Part shown: in pieces, positions 18,040 to 27,300 of the stretch
How positions within the stretch are numbered: the first letter of the stretch is position 1
Layout of the letters: each line of letters starts with the position of its first letter
DNA from: Polaromonas sp. AER18D-145
GTDB taxonomy: Bacteria > Pseudomonadota > Gammaproteobacteria > Burkholderiales > Burkholderiaceae_C
DNA: 64,000 bases
Direction: 5' to 3'
Assembly (NCBI RefSeq): GCF_002379095.1
Contig: NZ_NBZV01000002.1
Span: forward strand, 124,001 to 188,000
Position numbers and translations under genes: made by a program
Notes under the pieces: generated by a model
Seen by the model: the letters and a program-made list of their open reading frames with translations, nothing else
Told to the model about the DNA's origin: nothing
Databases searched by the model: none

Positions 18040-19107
18040 TCAGGCTGCGGCTTGCGCCGTCACCTGGGGACTGGCGACCTGGCCACGTACCGGCACCAGA
18101 TACCCTTCGAACAGCTGGGCGGCATGCGCCCAGCTGAAGTCCAGCGAACGGATACGGGCTTCATGGCGCGGCACCGCCATCGCGCTGTAACAGGCGCGCT
18201 TCAGGTCCTCATCCAGCACACCGCCCTGGCGGCTGCCGTCTGGCTTGCCCAGCACCTCCAGCGGGCCGTCGACCGGGTAGGCCGCGACCGGCGTGCCGCT
18301 GGCCATGGCTTCCAGCATCACCAGGCCGAAGGTTTCCGACCGGCTGGGGAAAACAAACACATCGGCGGCGGCGTACACCCGGGCCAGTTCGTCCCGCGGC
18401 AGCACACCGAGCCAGCGCACCTGCGGATAACGCTCCTTGAGGGATGCCTCCAGCGGCCCGACGCCGCAGACCACCTTGCTCCCCGGAATGTCCAGGGCCA
18501 GGAAGGCCTCGATGTTTTTCTCATACGACACGCGGCCGACAAACAGCGACACCGGCCGCACCAAGGTGCCCATGCGGGGGTAAAGCCGCGCCTCGGGATG
18601 AAACGGGAACAAGGCGGTGTCCACCCCATGCGTCCAGCTGCGCAGCTGGCGAAAACCGCGCTGCTGCAGCATGCGCAACACGCCGTGGGTGGGAACCATG
18701 ACCCCGGAGGAGGCCTTGTGAAAATGACGGAACAGCGCATACCCCCAGGACAGCGGTATTTTCAGCGCGGCATGGAGGATTTCCGGAAACTTGGTGTGGA
18801 AAGCGGTGGTGAAACGCTGACCCCGCTTCAGGCAGTAGCTGCGCGCCGCCCAGCCGAGCGGGCCTTCGGTGGCGATGTGGATGGCTTCGGGTGCAAACGC
18901 ATCGAGCCGGGCGGTCAGCAAGGCTTTCGGACGCACGGCCAGGTCGATGCCGGCATAACCCGGGCAGGGCCGCGTCCTGAACAGGCCAGGATGGATGACT
19001 TCCACCGTGTGCCCCAGGACCTGCAGTTCACGCACCAGCTCCACCAGCGTGGTGACCACGCCGTTGACCTGCGGCTGCCAGGCGTCGGTAACCAGGGCAA
19101 TCTTCAT
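18040..19107 (-). CDS. Family 4 glycosyltransferase, probable glycolipid synthase (Agt-like)
   Basis: The start is ATG 19107 (MKIALVTDAWQPQVNGVV), overlapping the upstream gene by four bases; the longer frame lies inside that gene. The 355-residue protein has a GT-B fold: N-terminal glycine-rich acceptor loop, then a C-terminal nucleotide-sugar site with LFVGRVSYEKNIEAFL, GVGPLEASLKE and the EX7E motif in FPSRSETFGLVMLEAMASG. In alphaproteobacteria a glycosyltransferase (Agt) beside PlcP makes glucosyl- or glucuronosyl-diacylglycerol during phosphate starvation. The same arrangement here suggests the same job. The sugar donor cannot be told from sequence. Confidence 0.8.
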   Translation of the reverse strand: MKIALVTDAWQPQVNGVVTTLVELVRELQVLGHTVEVIHPGLFRTRPCPGYAGIDLAVRPKALLTARLDAFAPEAIHIATEGPLGWAARSYCLKRGQRFTTAFHTKFPEILHAALKIPLSWGYALFRHFHKASSGVMVPTHGVLRMLQQRGFRQLRSWTHGVDTALFPFHPEARLYPRMGTLVRPVSLFVGRVSYEKNIEAFLALDIPGSKVVCGVGPLEASLKERYPQVRWLGVLPRDELARVYAAADVFVFPSRSETFGLVMLEAMASGTPVAAYPVDGPLEVLGKPDGSRQGGVLDEDLKRACYSAMAVPRHEARIRSLDFSWAHAAQLFEGYLVPVRGQVASPQVTAQAAA

Positions 19108-19967
19108 GCGGCCACCGTGCCCGCCACATGGCCGCGGCCCTGCGTTTCGTGGGCAGGCGCCCAGTGCAGCAGCTCCAGCTTGCCGTCGTAGTGTTCCACC
19201 AGCGCGGTGCGGCTTTCGACCCAGTCGCCGTCGTTGCAATACAGAACGCCGTTGATGTCGCGCATCTCGGCGCGGTGGATGTGGCCACAAACCACCCCCT
19301 GGTGGCCGCGCCGGCGCGCCTCGTTGGCCACCGCAACTTCAAAGTCGGTGACGTAGTTCAACGCGCTCTTGACCTTGTGTTTGAGGTAGGCCGAGAGCGA
19401 CCAGTACGGCAGGCCCATGCGCGCGCGCAGGCTGTTGAGGTGGCGGTTGAGCTTGAGCGTGAATTCATAGAGGTTGTCGCCCACATAGGCCAGCCAGCGG
19501 GCGCACTGCACGACAGCGTCGAAATAGTCGCCGTGGACGATCCACAGGCGGCGGCCATCGGCCGTGACGTGGACCGCTTCTTCCATGACCTCGATGCCGC
19601 CGAACTGGTGGCCGATAAATTCACGCGCAAACTCATCGTGGTTGCCGGGCACGTAGACAATCCGGCAGCCCTTGCGTGCGCGCCGCAGCAGCTTTTGCAC
19701 CACGTCGTTGTGCGACTGCGGCCAGTACCATTTGCGCCGCAGTTGCCAGCCGTCCACGATGTCGCCCACCAGGTAGAGGTAGTCGCTGGGGTGTGCCCGC
19801 AGGAAGTCCAGCAGCGCCGCGGCCTGGCAGCCGGGCGTGCCCAGGTGCAGGTCGGAGATGAAGATGCTGCGGTAGCGCTTGCGCAGCCCGGCGTCGTCAT
19901 GCGCATCCTCCTCACCCGGTGGGAGACCCGGGTTGAGCGAGCCGAGCTTGTCGAACAGCGTGCGCAT
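19104..19967 (-). CDS. Calcineurin-like phosphoesterase, PlcP/LpxH family
   Basis: The 287-residue protein has the full metallophosphoesterase motif set: SDLHLG (residue 39 onward), GDIVDGW, GNHDE, VHGDYFD and GHIH. It resembles UDP-2,3-diacylglucosamine hydrolase, but the extended forms RKWYWPQSHNDVVQKLLR and VCGHIHRAEMR match the PlcP branch. PlcP is a phospholipase C that releases diacylglycerol from membrane phospholipids under phosphate limitation. It starts within the stop of the upstream acyltransferase gene (TGATG) and overlaps the glycosyltransferase gene by four bases, so the three are translationally coupled. A role in lipid A synthesis is the alternative, though the neighbours argue against it. 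Confidence 0.82.
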   Translation of the reverse strand: MRTLFDKLGSLNPGLPPGEEDAHDDAGLRKRYRSIFISDLHLGTPGCQAAALLDFLRAHPSDYLYLVGDIVDGWQLRRKWYWPQSHNDVVQKLLRRARKGCRIVYVPGNHDEFAREFIGHQFGGIEVMEEAVHVTADGRRLWIVHGDYFDAVVQCARWLAYVGDNLYEFTLKLNRHLNSLRARMGLPYWSLSAYLKHKVKSALNYVTDFEVAVANEARRRGHQGVVCGHIHRAEMRDINGVLYCNDGDWVESRTALVEHYDGKLELLHWAPAHETQGRGHVAGTVAA

Positions 19968-20821
19968 CAGTTCCCCCGCGCGGAAAAATGCTTGCGATAC
20001 CGCGGCGGCAGGTCGGCAATGCGCATCATCATGGGCAGGTCGGCCGAATTGAAGTCAGGGTCCCAGGCCGGTGCGCCCAGCACCCTGGCGCCCAGGCGCA
20101 GGTAACCCTTGATCAGCGCGGGCGGCTCGACGTCCAGCGAGTCGTCGAGCTGCTCGACCGGCAGGGCCAGGCGCGGCGTCACGTGGTATTCGATGGCTGC
20201 GAGGTGGCTTTGCCGCACCTGGCGCCAGATGCTGGCCGCGGCATGCCCGCTGCCGTATTCCGGATGGCCGCTGTGCTGCATCGGAATGCTGGCGCAGCCA
20301 ATCATGGTGTCGAGCTGGTTGCGCGCCATGAACTCGGCCAGAGCGCCCCACAAGGCCAGGATCACACCGCCGTGGCGATGCTCGGCATGCACACAGCTGC
20401 GCCCCAGCTCGACCATGCGTTCGCGCAGAGCGCGCAGGCGCGTCAGGTCAAACTCGGTGTCGCTGTAGGTGCTGCCCACGCGTTTGGCCTGGGTCGGCGT
20501 GAGCACGCGGTAAGTGCCTATGACTTCCTGGCTGGCTTCGTCGCGCACCAGCAGGTGTTCGCAGAAATCGTCGAACAGGTCGATGTCGTGGCCCGGCACC
20601 GTGCTTGGCAGCGTCGCCCCCATCTCCAGCGCGAAGACCTGGTACCTCAGCCGCTGCGCCTGCCGGACCTCGTCCTGGTGCCTGGCCCAGCCTACCTGGA
20701 TTTTCCCCGGCGCAGCCCCTTGAACAGCGACCGGATCGGCAGCATGAGAGCTTTGATGAAGTGACCCCCGTGGCATTGCGACTGGCGACAATGCAAAGGT
20801 GGGATTGGGCAGTTCTTTCAT
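19967..20821 (-). CDS. OlsB-like GNAT N-acyltransferase (ornithine lipid synthesis family)
   Basis: The start is ATG 20821, after AGGAG; an unsupported extension reaches 21160 inside phoX. The 284-residue protein has the autoinducer-synthase-like acyltransferase fold of OlsB. Recognisable segments are RLRYQVFALEMGA, DLFDDFCEHLLVRD, VIGTYRVLTP, RMVELGRSCVHAEHR and GCASIP. OlsB transfers a 3-hydroxyacyl group to ornithine, the first step towards phosphorus-free ornithine lipids. Its partner OlsA is not in the window. Grouping with PlcP- and Agt-like genes behind phoX supports a role in phosphate-starvation lipid exchange. Confidence 0.75.
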   Translation of the reverse strand: MKELPNPTFALSPVAMPRGSLHQSSHAADPVAVQGAAPGKIQVGWARHQDEVRQAQRLRYQVFALEMGATLPSTVPGHDIDLFDDFCEHLLVRDEASQEVIGTYRVLTPTQAKRVGSTYSDTEFDLTRLRALRERMVELGRSCVHAEHRHGGVILALWGALAEFMARNQLDTMIGCASIPMQHSGHPEYGSGHAAASIWRQVRQSHLAAIEYHVTPRLALPVEQLDDSLDVEPPALIKGYLRLGARVLGAPAWDPDFNSADLPMMMRIADLPPRYRKHFSARGN

Positions 20822-20864
20822 GGTGGACTCCTGGTTGTCTTCCGAAAATTCGCTCAAACGCTGC

Positions 20865-20890
20865 AAAAAAGCCCCGTTGCAGGGGCTTTT
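20865..20890 (-). terminator. Terminator/attenuator between phoX and the olsB-like gene
   Basis: On the minus strand AAAAGCCCC pairs with GGGGCTTTT across TGCAAC and ends in a six-T run. It lies 12 bases after the phoX stop and about 45 bases before the next start. No separate Pho box fits in the remaining gap, so downstream genes may depend on read-through. Confidence 0.9.
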
Positions 20891-20901
20891 GAACTGACTG
20901 A

Positions 20902-22854
20902 CTAGGTACCGACGACGCCGCCATCCTTGCGCCGGATGACGACGGTGGCCGAGCGCGGCCGCCCGCCCGCCGGGCCGTCCGGCCAATGGCTCACCGCCTT
21001 CGGCTGGGCCGGGTCGCCGCGTTCGCTGGCGGTCTCGCCGGGGTGCTGGATGTTGATGAACACCGCGCGGCGGTCCGGCGTGAAGCTCACCCCGGTGATC
21101 TCGCAGCCTGCCGGGCCCGTCAAAAAGCGTTTGGTCTCGCCGGTCGCCGGATCGGCGCACAGCATCATGTTGTTGCCCATGCCCTGGTAGGCGCCCTTGT
21201 GCATGGCCGAGGTCGAAATGTCGGTCTGTATCCAGAGCAGGCCGCCGGCGTCGAACTGCAGGCCGTCGGGGCTGCCGTACATGTCGCCCTTGATGGTGCC
21301 GCGGTATTCGGTCTTGCCGGCATTCGGGTCGCCGGCCAGCGCAAAGTGCATCCAGCGGAACTCGGTGGCGCTGGCGTCGCCGTCGAGCCGGCTGACAGCG
21401 CTGTCCTGACGGCTCTTGCCTTCGCGCCAGCGGATGATGTGGCCCATGATGTTGTCATTGCGCGGGTTGGCCGCGTCGGCCATGCGGCCGTCCTTGCCGC
21501 GGTTGCTGTTGTTGGTCAGCGTGACAAACACCTCGCCGGTGTTGGGGTGCACCGCCACCCATTCGGGGCGGTCCATCTTGGTGGCACCCACCACGTCTGC
21601 CGCCTGGCGGCACTTCACCACCACGTCGGCCTGGCTGGCAAAGCCGGCGGCGGCATTCAGGCCGCCCTCGCCATGCACCAGCGGCAACCAGCGGCCATAA
21701 CCCTGCTCGTCAAAACGTGCCACATACAGCGTGCCGTGGTCCAGAATGTCCTGGTTGGCGCGGTAACCGCCGGGTTTGACCTTGTCACGACTGACAAACT
21801 TGTAGATGTACTCAAACCGTTCGTCGTCGCCCATGTAAACCACCGCGCGGCCGTCGCGGCTCAAGGTTGTCGTTGCCCCTTCGTGTTTGATGCGGCCCAG
21901 CGCCGTGCGCTTGATCGGGGTCTGTGTCGGGTCCTGCGGATCGATTTCCACCACCCAGCCAAAGCGATGCGGCTCATTCGGGTGTTTGGCCGCGTCAAAA
22001 CGCTCGTCAAACTCGTGCCAGCGGTAACCGAACCCCTTGGCGCGCAGGCCATAACGCGCCTCGTCCGGGTTCGGCTTGTCCTGCGCCGAGAAGTAACCGT
22101 TCCAGTTTTCCTCGCAGGTCAGGAAGGTGCCCCAGGGCGTCTGGCCGGCGGCGCAATTGTTCAGCGTGCCCAGCGGCCGCATGCCCTCGGGATCGGCCGA
22201 TGTTTTCAGCAGCGCGTGTCCGGCGGCCGGGCCGCTGAACAGCATGGGTGTGTTGCCGGTGATGCGGCGCGCATAACGCGAGTTGGGCATCACGCGCCAC
22301 ACGCCGGCGCGTTCCACCACCTCGATCACGCTGACGCCGTGCGCCGCCTGCGACTTGCGTACTTTCTCGGCGGTCCAGGTCTTCATGCCGTCGCTGTGCA
22401 GCAGGCCGTCGTCGGTGTATTCGTGGTTGATGGCGAGCAGGCCATGGCGCGGGTTCCTGTCCAGCGGGAAATACTCCATGCCGTCGTGGTGCATGCCCGA
22501 CTGCAGCAACTGCTCCTGCCAGCTGTTGGACGCATCGGCACTGAAGGCCGGCGCCGCCGATCCGGCCATGCCGGTCGCGTCACCCCAGCGGTAAAGCACC
22601 TGGGCTTCGTACTCGGGCGGCACCACCAGCGCGTCGGCACTGGACACCGGCACCCCGGTAAAACCCAGCGGTTTGCCTTTGGCCACCGTGGCGGCGCTGG
22701 CCGTGAGGGTGTGCGAGCCCATCAGCAACGCCACCGCGGCCGTCGTGCAACGCAGCACATGGCGGCGCTCGCCGTCTACTTCATGAATGAAGGGATTGGA
22801 CGTCGTGTTGACGCCTTCACCCTGCTCGTAATCCTTGCCGAAACCCTGTCCCAT
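20902..22854 (-). CDS. phoX: PhoX-family alkaline phosphatase
   Basis: The start is ATG 22854 (MGQGFGKDYEQ), giving 650 residues; the frame beyond overlaps the Pho boxes. A twin-arginine signal (GERRHVLRC then a hydrophobic run to ASAA, residues about 28-56) predicts Tat export of a folded, metal-loaded enzyme. The DUF839 body includes LLAINHEYTDDGLLH, TFLTCEENWNGYF, RFGWVVEIDP and PEWVAVHPNTGEVFVTLTNN, matching Ca/Fe-dependent PhoX. It releases phosphate from organic esters in the periplasm or outside. Four Pho repeats lie just upstream, and a terminator follows. Confidence 0.94.
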   Translation of the reverse strand: MGQGFGKDYEQGEGVNTTSNPFIHEVDGERRHVLRCTTAAVALLMGSHTLTASAATVAKGKPLGFTGVPVSSADALVVPPEYEAQVLYRWGDATGMAGSAAPAFSADASNSWQEQLLQSGMHHDGMEYFPLDRNPRHGLLAINHEYTDDGLLHSDGMKTWTAEKVRKSQAAHGVSVIEVVERAGVWRVMPNSRYARRITGNTPMLFSGPAAGHALLKTSADPEGMRPLGTLNNCAAGQTPWGTFLTCEENWNGYFSAQDKPNPDEARYGLRAKGFGYRWHEFDERFDAAKHPNEPHRFGWVVEIDPQDPTQTPIKRTALGRIKHEGATTTLSRDGRAVVYMGDDERFEYIYKFVSRDKVKPGGYRANQDILDHGTLYVARFDEQGYGRWLPLVHGEGGLNAAAGFASQADVVVKCRQAADVVGATKMDRPEWVAVHPNTGEVFVTLTNNSNRGKDGRMADAANPRNDNIMGHIIRWREGKSRQDSAVSRLDGDASATEFRWMHFALAGDPNAGKTEYRGTIKGDMYGSPDGLQFDAGGLLWIQTDISTSAMHKGAYQGMGNNMMLCADPATGETKRFLTGPAGCEITGVSFTPDRRAVFINIQHPGETASERGDPAQPKAVSHWPDGPAGGRPRSATVVIRRKDGGVVGT

Positions 22855-22906
22855 GATCCACTCTCCATCGTGTATTTGACTGATGCGGTGATTCTGGAAG
22901 CGCGTG

Positions 22907-22946
22907 GTGACGTGTTCATGTCGGTTTGATGGCAGTTTGATGACAG
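22907..22946 (-). promoter_or_regulatory. Four-unit tandem Pho box ahead of phoX
   Basis: On the minus strand the units CTGTCAT, CTGCCAT, CCGACAT and ACGTCAC start at 22946, 22935, 22924 and 22913, exactly 11 bases apart. The first two are close to consensus and the last two are weaker. The phoX start is 53 bases away. Confidence 0.9.
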
Positions 22947-23092
22947 CCGGCACCGGCTTTGGGCCCCTTCCAGCCATCGACCAACTGCGAAACCGGACAT
23001 TCGAAAACTACGGTCGCCGATTCAACTGCTGCCGTTCTAACGACGTTCTGAACTGACTTTTTGCTGCTGAGAACAGTGGCTGCAGCCTATGC

Positions 23093-24043
23093 TCAGGACT
23101 GCGCCTGCTTGATGAACAGCTCCCATAGGAACTCAGCGGCTCCCTCCTGGGACAGGTGGTCGTCGCGGCCACCACCCCAGGCCATCCCCATCGCCTTGAA
23201 GTGAAGAGACTGGTCACCGGGCTCTGGGATCAGCATTTCGTTGTATGAACCAAGCGAGGCCGACAAGTCGTATGAGAACGCGACTCCCTTGCTGTGCCCG
23301 AGCGAATCGAGCCGAACCGAACACTCTGCAATCTTCCTCCCGCTGCGGTATAGGACGGTCGCCATGCGGCGAGAGTCGATGCGGTCGAACGTGCCAGTGA
23401 CGTCTGGATTGCGTTCGCCAATGGCCTGGACCGAGCCCTCGAAGAACCTGCAGATGAAGTCGAAGCCCAAGCGCAAGAAATCGTCCGCATCCTTCTCCGT
23501 AAACTCCTGCTTGAGGCGCAGGTTGCTCGACCGAGGAAGACTCGATGCGCCAGTGGACCGCCCCGACACACCGGGGCTGGCCTTTGCAGGCTTCGCGGCC
23601 GCTGCTCCCGTCGCCTCGACAGCCTGACGAACCTGCCTTGCCACGTCGGCAAGCGCCTCATCACGGTCGGGCCATGAGGCGACGGGCTTGCCATCGCGAG
23701 GGGCGGCCAAGAGCTTGCCGAAGGGAGCCCTGCTCCAGTCGCAGTGGCGCAAGATGACCGGGATAACCCGCGCCTGTCCGGCGTGATGACGCTCCATGGC
23801 TCGTGCCATTTCTCGCGAATAACAGTAGGCCGAGTTGATAAAGTCCGAACTCACGAGCAGCAAGATGATGTCCGCCGTCTCGAGCTGGCAGAAGATGGCG
23901 TCATCGACCTCGTCCCCGGCAAAGATCCGACGGTCATGCCATGCTTTGACCAGACCCTCGTGCTTGAGCAAGGCGAGGTGAGCTTCGAGTTCGTTGCGAA
24001 GGACCTCGTCCTTGTGGCTGTACGAGAAAAAGATGGTTGCCAT
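23093..24043 (-). CDS. TIR-domain protein, probable NAD-consuming defence effector
   Basis: The start is ATG 24043; upstream frame to 24175 overlaps another gene. The 316-residue protein has an N-terminal TIR domain (residues 1-140): IFFSYSHKDE strand and loop, AWHDRRIFAGDE, LLLVSSDFINSAYC, and putative catalytic Glu78 in CYSREM. After a Pro/Ser linker (145-175) comes a second domain (about 178-312) with FLRLGFDFICRFFEGSVQ and FDRIDSRRMATVLYRSG, a C-terminal extension I have seen in other bacterial TIR proteins but whose function I do not know. Bacterial TIRs cleave NAD or make cyclic ADP-ribose signals on infection. It follows a small membrane-protein gene and is divergent from a nuclease-STAND gene. 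Confidence 0.88.
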   Translation of the reverse strand: MATIFFSYSHKDEVLRNELEAHLALLKHEGLVKAWHDRRIFAGDEVDDAIFCQLETADIILLLVSSDFINSAYCYSREMARAMERHHAGQARVIPVILRHCDWSRAPFGKLLAAPRDGKPVASWPDRDEALADVARQVRQAVEATGAAAAKPAKASPGVSGRSTGASSLPRSSNLRLKQEFTEKDADDFLRLGFDFICRFFEGSVQAIGERNPDVTGTFDRIDSRRMATVLYRSGRKIAECSVRLDSLGHSKGVAFSYDLSASLGSYNEMLIPEPGDQSLHFKAMGMAWGGGRDDHLSQEGAAEFLWELFIKQAQS

Positions 24044-24075
24044 ACGTTCGCCAATCCAGCGGTAAATGCCTTGTG

Positions 24076-24309
24076 TTAGATGCGCCCAAGCATTCGAGCG
24101 ATAAATCCGACCATGCTGCCGGCGGGCGTGTAAATCGCAAGCGTGACGAGGCCCACCACCGTGACCAACCGGCAACCCACGATGCGGAGGTCACGGGACA
24201 CGAGCGCGTTGCGGCGCTCGCGGTCATCCTTGAACTCGCAGTACGGGTCGTCAGCCGAGGCGCGGCTTGGCACACCCCTTCCGTAGTTCGAGCTTGGGTT
24301 TTGCGCCAT
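24076..24309 (-). CDS. Small single-pass membrane protein beside the TIR gene
   Basis: This 77-residue protein starts at ATG 24309 with GGAGG six bases upstream, a better ribosome site than most genes nearby. The first 45 residues are polar with several Arg/Asp. Residues about 46-70 form one hydrophobic segment (VTVVGLVTLAIYTPAG and on). The family is unknown to me. It is 32 bases upstream of the TIR gene on the same strand and 87 bases from the divergent nuclease-STAND gene. A membrane partner or immunity-type role is possible but unproven. Confidence 0.55.
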   Translation of the reverse strand: MAQNPSSNYGRGVPSRASADDPYCEFKDDRERRNALVSRDLRIVGCRLVTVVGLVTLAIYTPAGSMVGFIARMLGRI

Positions 24310-24358
24310 GGCGCCTCCGACAAGTGAAGATTACAGAACCGAAAAGTATGCAAGAATG

Positions 24359-24378
24359 ATACACTATTTTATGTGTAT
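24359..24378. promoter_or_regulatory. Palindrome in the divergent promoter, candidate XRE operator
   Basis: ATACAC (24359-24364) and GTGTAT (24373-24378) form a perfect 6-base inverted repeat with an 8-base AT-rich spacer. It lies in the only AT-rich patch of the locus, 18 bases before ATG 24397. An XRE-type helix-turn-helix is encoded at the start of that gene, so self-regulation is likely. Confidence 0.45.
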
Positions 24379-24396
24379 GTAAATAGGTACAATAAA

Positions 24397-27300
24397 ATGC
24401 AAGCAACCCGTACGCCCGTACCCTACCTAGCCTTTGGCGAACTTCTGATTCGACTTCGCGTTGCCGCGGGGTACACCAAGCAGCAAGAGCTGGCGACCGC
24501 TCTTGGTGTCACCCAGCAGTCGGTGAGCCGTTGGGAGAAGGGACTTGCGCGCCCGCGGTCGAACGACATCCCGGCGCTGGAGCGGCTGGTGCGGGCCAAG
24601 GACAACGAACTCCTAGTGGCCGCCGGGTACCAAGCGGCACCGGCGGCCACTCGCGCCGAGACCGCCACCTCGCATGACCGGCCTCTGCCGCTTTCTGCCC
24701 TGCCGCCGGAGACGTTTGAGAGCTTCTGCGCCGCCCTCTTACACCGGATGTACCAGCCCAGCGGAGGCACGGTGCATCGCTATGGGGGCACAGGTCACAA
24801 GCAGCACGGCATCGACATCTTCGCCACCGGCCCCTTCGGCACCCACTCGTTTCAGTGCAAGCGCGTCAATGAGTTCGGCGCCCAGAAGGTCCATACCGCG
24901 GTGGCCGAGCAGACCTACTCCGCAGACCTCAAGGTGCTTCTGTTGTCCAGCGTTGCTAGCCCAAGTTCTCGCGATGCGATGGCAGCGCACGCTGGCTGGG
25001 AGTTGTGGGACCGAGAGGACATCACCCGACGGCTTCACGACCTGCCGTTGGTCGACCGCCTGGACTTGGTCGACCGTTACTTCAGTGGCCAGCGCCTCGA
25101 CCTGCTTGGCATTGAGGAGCCCGGCCCTATCCAGAGTCCTGAGGACTTCTTCAAGCCGTTTCTGGTTTCCGACCGCTTCTTCAACCACTCCTGGGCGCTC
25201 GTCGGTCGCGCCGAGGAAGTCTCACAGGTTGTTGACTGCGTCCAAGACGAGTCTGTCGTTCTAACGTGTCTCGTCGGTGCACCCGGGTCTGGCAAGAGTC
25301 GCGTTCTACGTGGAGTGATCCAACGGCTTGCGCAGAGCACTCCCCTGCATGTTCGGTTTGTGTCGCCAACCGAAGAGGTCAAGGCCCACCATCTAGATAG
25401 GCTGCGCGACAGCCGAGGCGCCGTGACGCTACTCGTCGTCGATGATGCGCACGAACGCGAAGACCTTGGCATCCTCCTCAGGTATGCGGCCGTTCCCGAG
25501 AACCGCACGCGATTACTCTTATCGCTTCGCCCCTATGGGAAAGAGGCGCTGCGGCTGCAGGCTGCCGACGTAAGCCTCTCTGGGCCTTCGGTCCGATTTG
25601 CTGACATGCGTCCGCAGACTCGGGAGCAAGCTCAAGCACTGGCCGAATCCGTCCTCGCCGAATGCAAGGCGCCTCCAGCAGCGGCTGTCGAGATCGCGCG
25701 CGCAACGTACACCACGCCGCTTGTCACTGTCTTGGCAGCGCAGTTGGTCGCACGCAATGGTGTGTCCCTCGCGCTTCTTGGCAATGCAGAGGAGTTCCGT
25801 ACCTATGTGCTGAGAAGCCTTCAGGACGTCATCACCGTTGCCTTGGTTACAGGGCAAGACGTTCCAAGGCTGAGGGCAATCCTGCGCGTAATCGCACTTC
25901 TTCAACCCATCATTCCGGACGACCCAGGCCTGCTCAACATCCTGTTGAAAACCGAAGGGATAGAGCAGCCGGACGCCAGTCGCCTGATGCGACTTCTTGG
26001 AGAGTCCGGCGTCCTGTTCAAGCGTGGGCTTCGCTCTAGGCTCGCTCCAGACCTGTTGGCCGATGAAATCATTCGCTCGAACTACCTCAACGCGGATGGC
26101 GTAGCCAACGAGCGCGTCACCCAAGTCTTCGACCTCGCCGGCGCGGACCACCTGAAAAACTTGTTCGTCAATCTCGGCCGTCTGGACTGGCGCCTGCGCG
26201 AGGGCAAGACAGATGACAGCGCGCTACTGACCAGTCTTGGCCCCAAGCTGCGTTGGGGTGAGCGGTACAGCAATCCCCACGTGGAGGCAGTCGAGGCCGT
26301 TGCGTACTACCAGCCCAGATTTGCGCTGGACTTCGCAAAGCGGCTCATCGCCGAGGGGCATGGGGACAACTCTTCTGTGTGCAACATGGTGCGCTACGCG
26401 GCATACACCTATGACCACGTCCAAGAAGCATGTCAGTTGCTGTGGACTGCGGGACGCAACGACGCCCGCGCGCTTCACCAGCAGCCCAGCCACGGCATCC
26501 GAATCCTCAAGGAACTGGCCGGATTTCAGTTGAACAAGCCAATCGAGTACGTGCGCGAGGTCGTTAGCTTCGCGCTCGCCCTTCTGGAAAGGCCCGCCTC
26601 GCTAACTTCGACCTATACGCCCTTCTCCATTCTGGAAGGAGCGCTGCGCACTGAGATGGAGACGATGAGTTCCTCTCGCTCGACCATGACCATTACCCGC
26701 TACCAACTGCCGTTGGAATGGGCCCAAAAAGTCAGGGACGACGTAACTGGTGCATTGCTCACGTACTTGCGGGAGGGGCCTCCCCGACGAGCGTTTCTCT
26801 CGGCGCAGACGATGGCCCAGGCCCTGCGGGGGCCTATGCGCGGCGACACGCCCGACCATGCTTGGAAGCGACAGCAAGTAAAACTATTGCGAGAACTCAA
26901 GGTTGTTCTGAACGAAGTTCACGTGTCGCCCGTCGTCCTAGTTCGGCTCGCGCAGTCCATCTCCTGGCATGCGTTTCACGGCTGGCCGGAGACCTCAGTT
27001 GAGGCTCAAGCCATCTTGGCCTTGTTGAACAGAGACCTTCGGACCCGACTCACACGCGCACTCGTAGACGGCTGGGGGACGGAGACGTGGAAGCTAAGCG
27101 AGGCTCTCGAACGCGAAGAACACGTGAAGGACCGTCAACTCCTCACGGTAGACCTCATTGCCGCGTTCCCTGAGTCAAGCCGCCTGTTGGACGAACTGCA
27201 TGCCTCTTTGGAGGAAACTGCCACCGTCGCACACGACGGATATGGGTCGTCGTTCCTTCTCGTGAATCATCTACTCGCTTCGGTACAGGGCCTTGCTACC

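Noticed and set aside
19104-19967. Naming the phosphoesterase lpxH
   Set aside because: The motif forms and the OlsB/Agt-like neighbours fit PlcP better, though the families are close.
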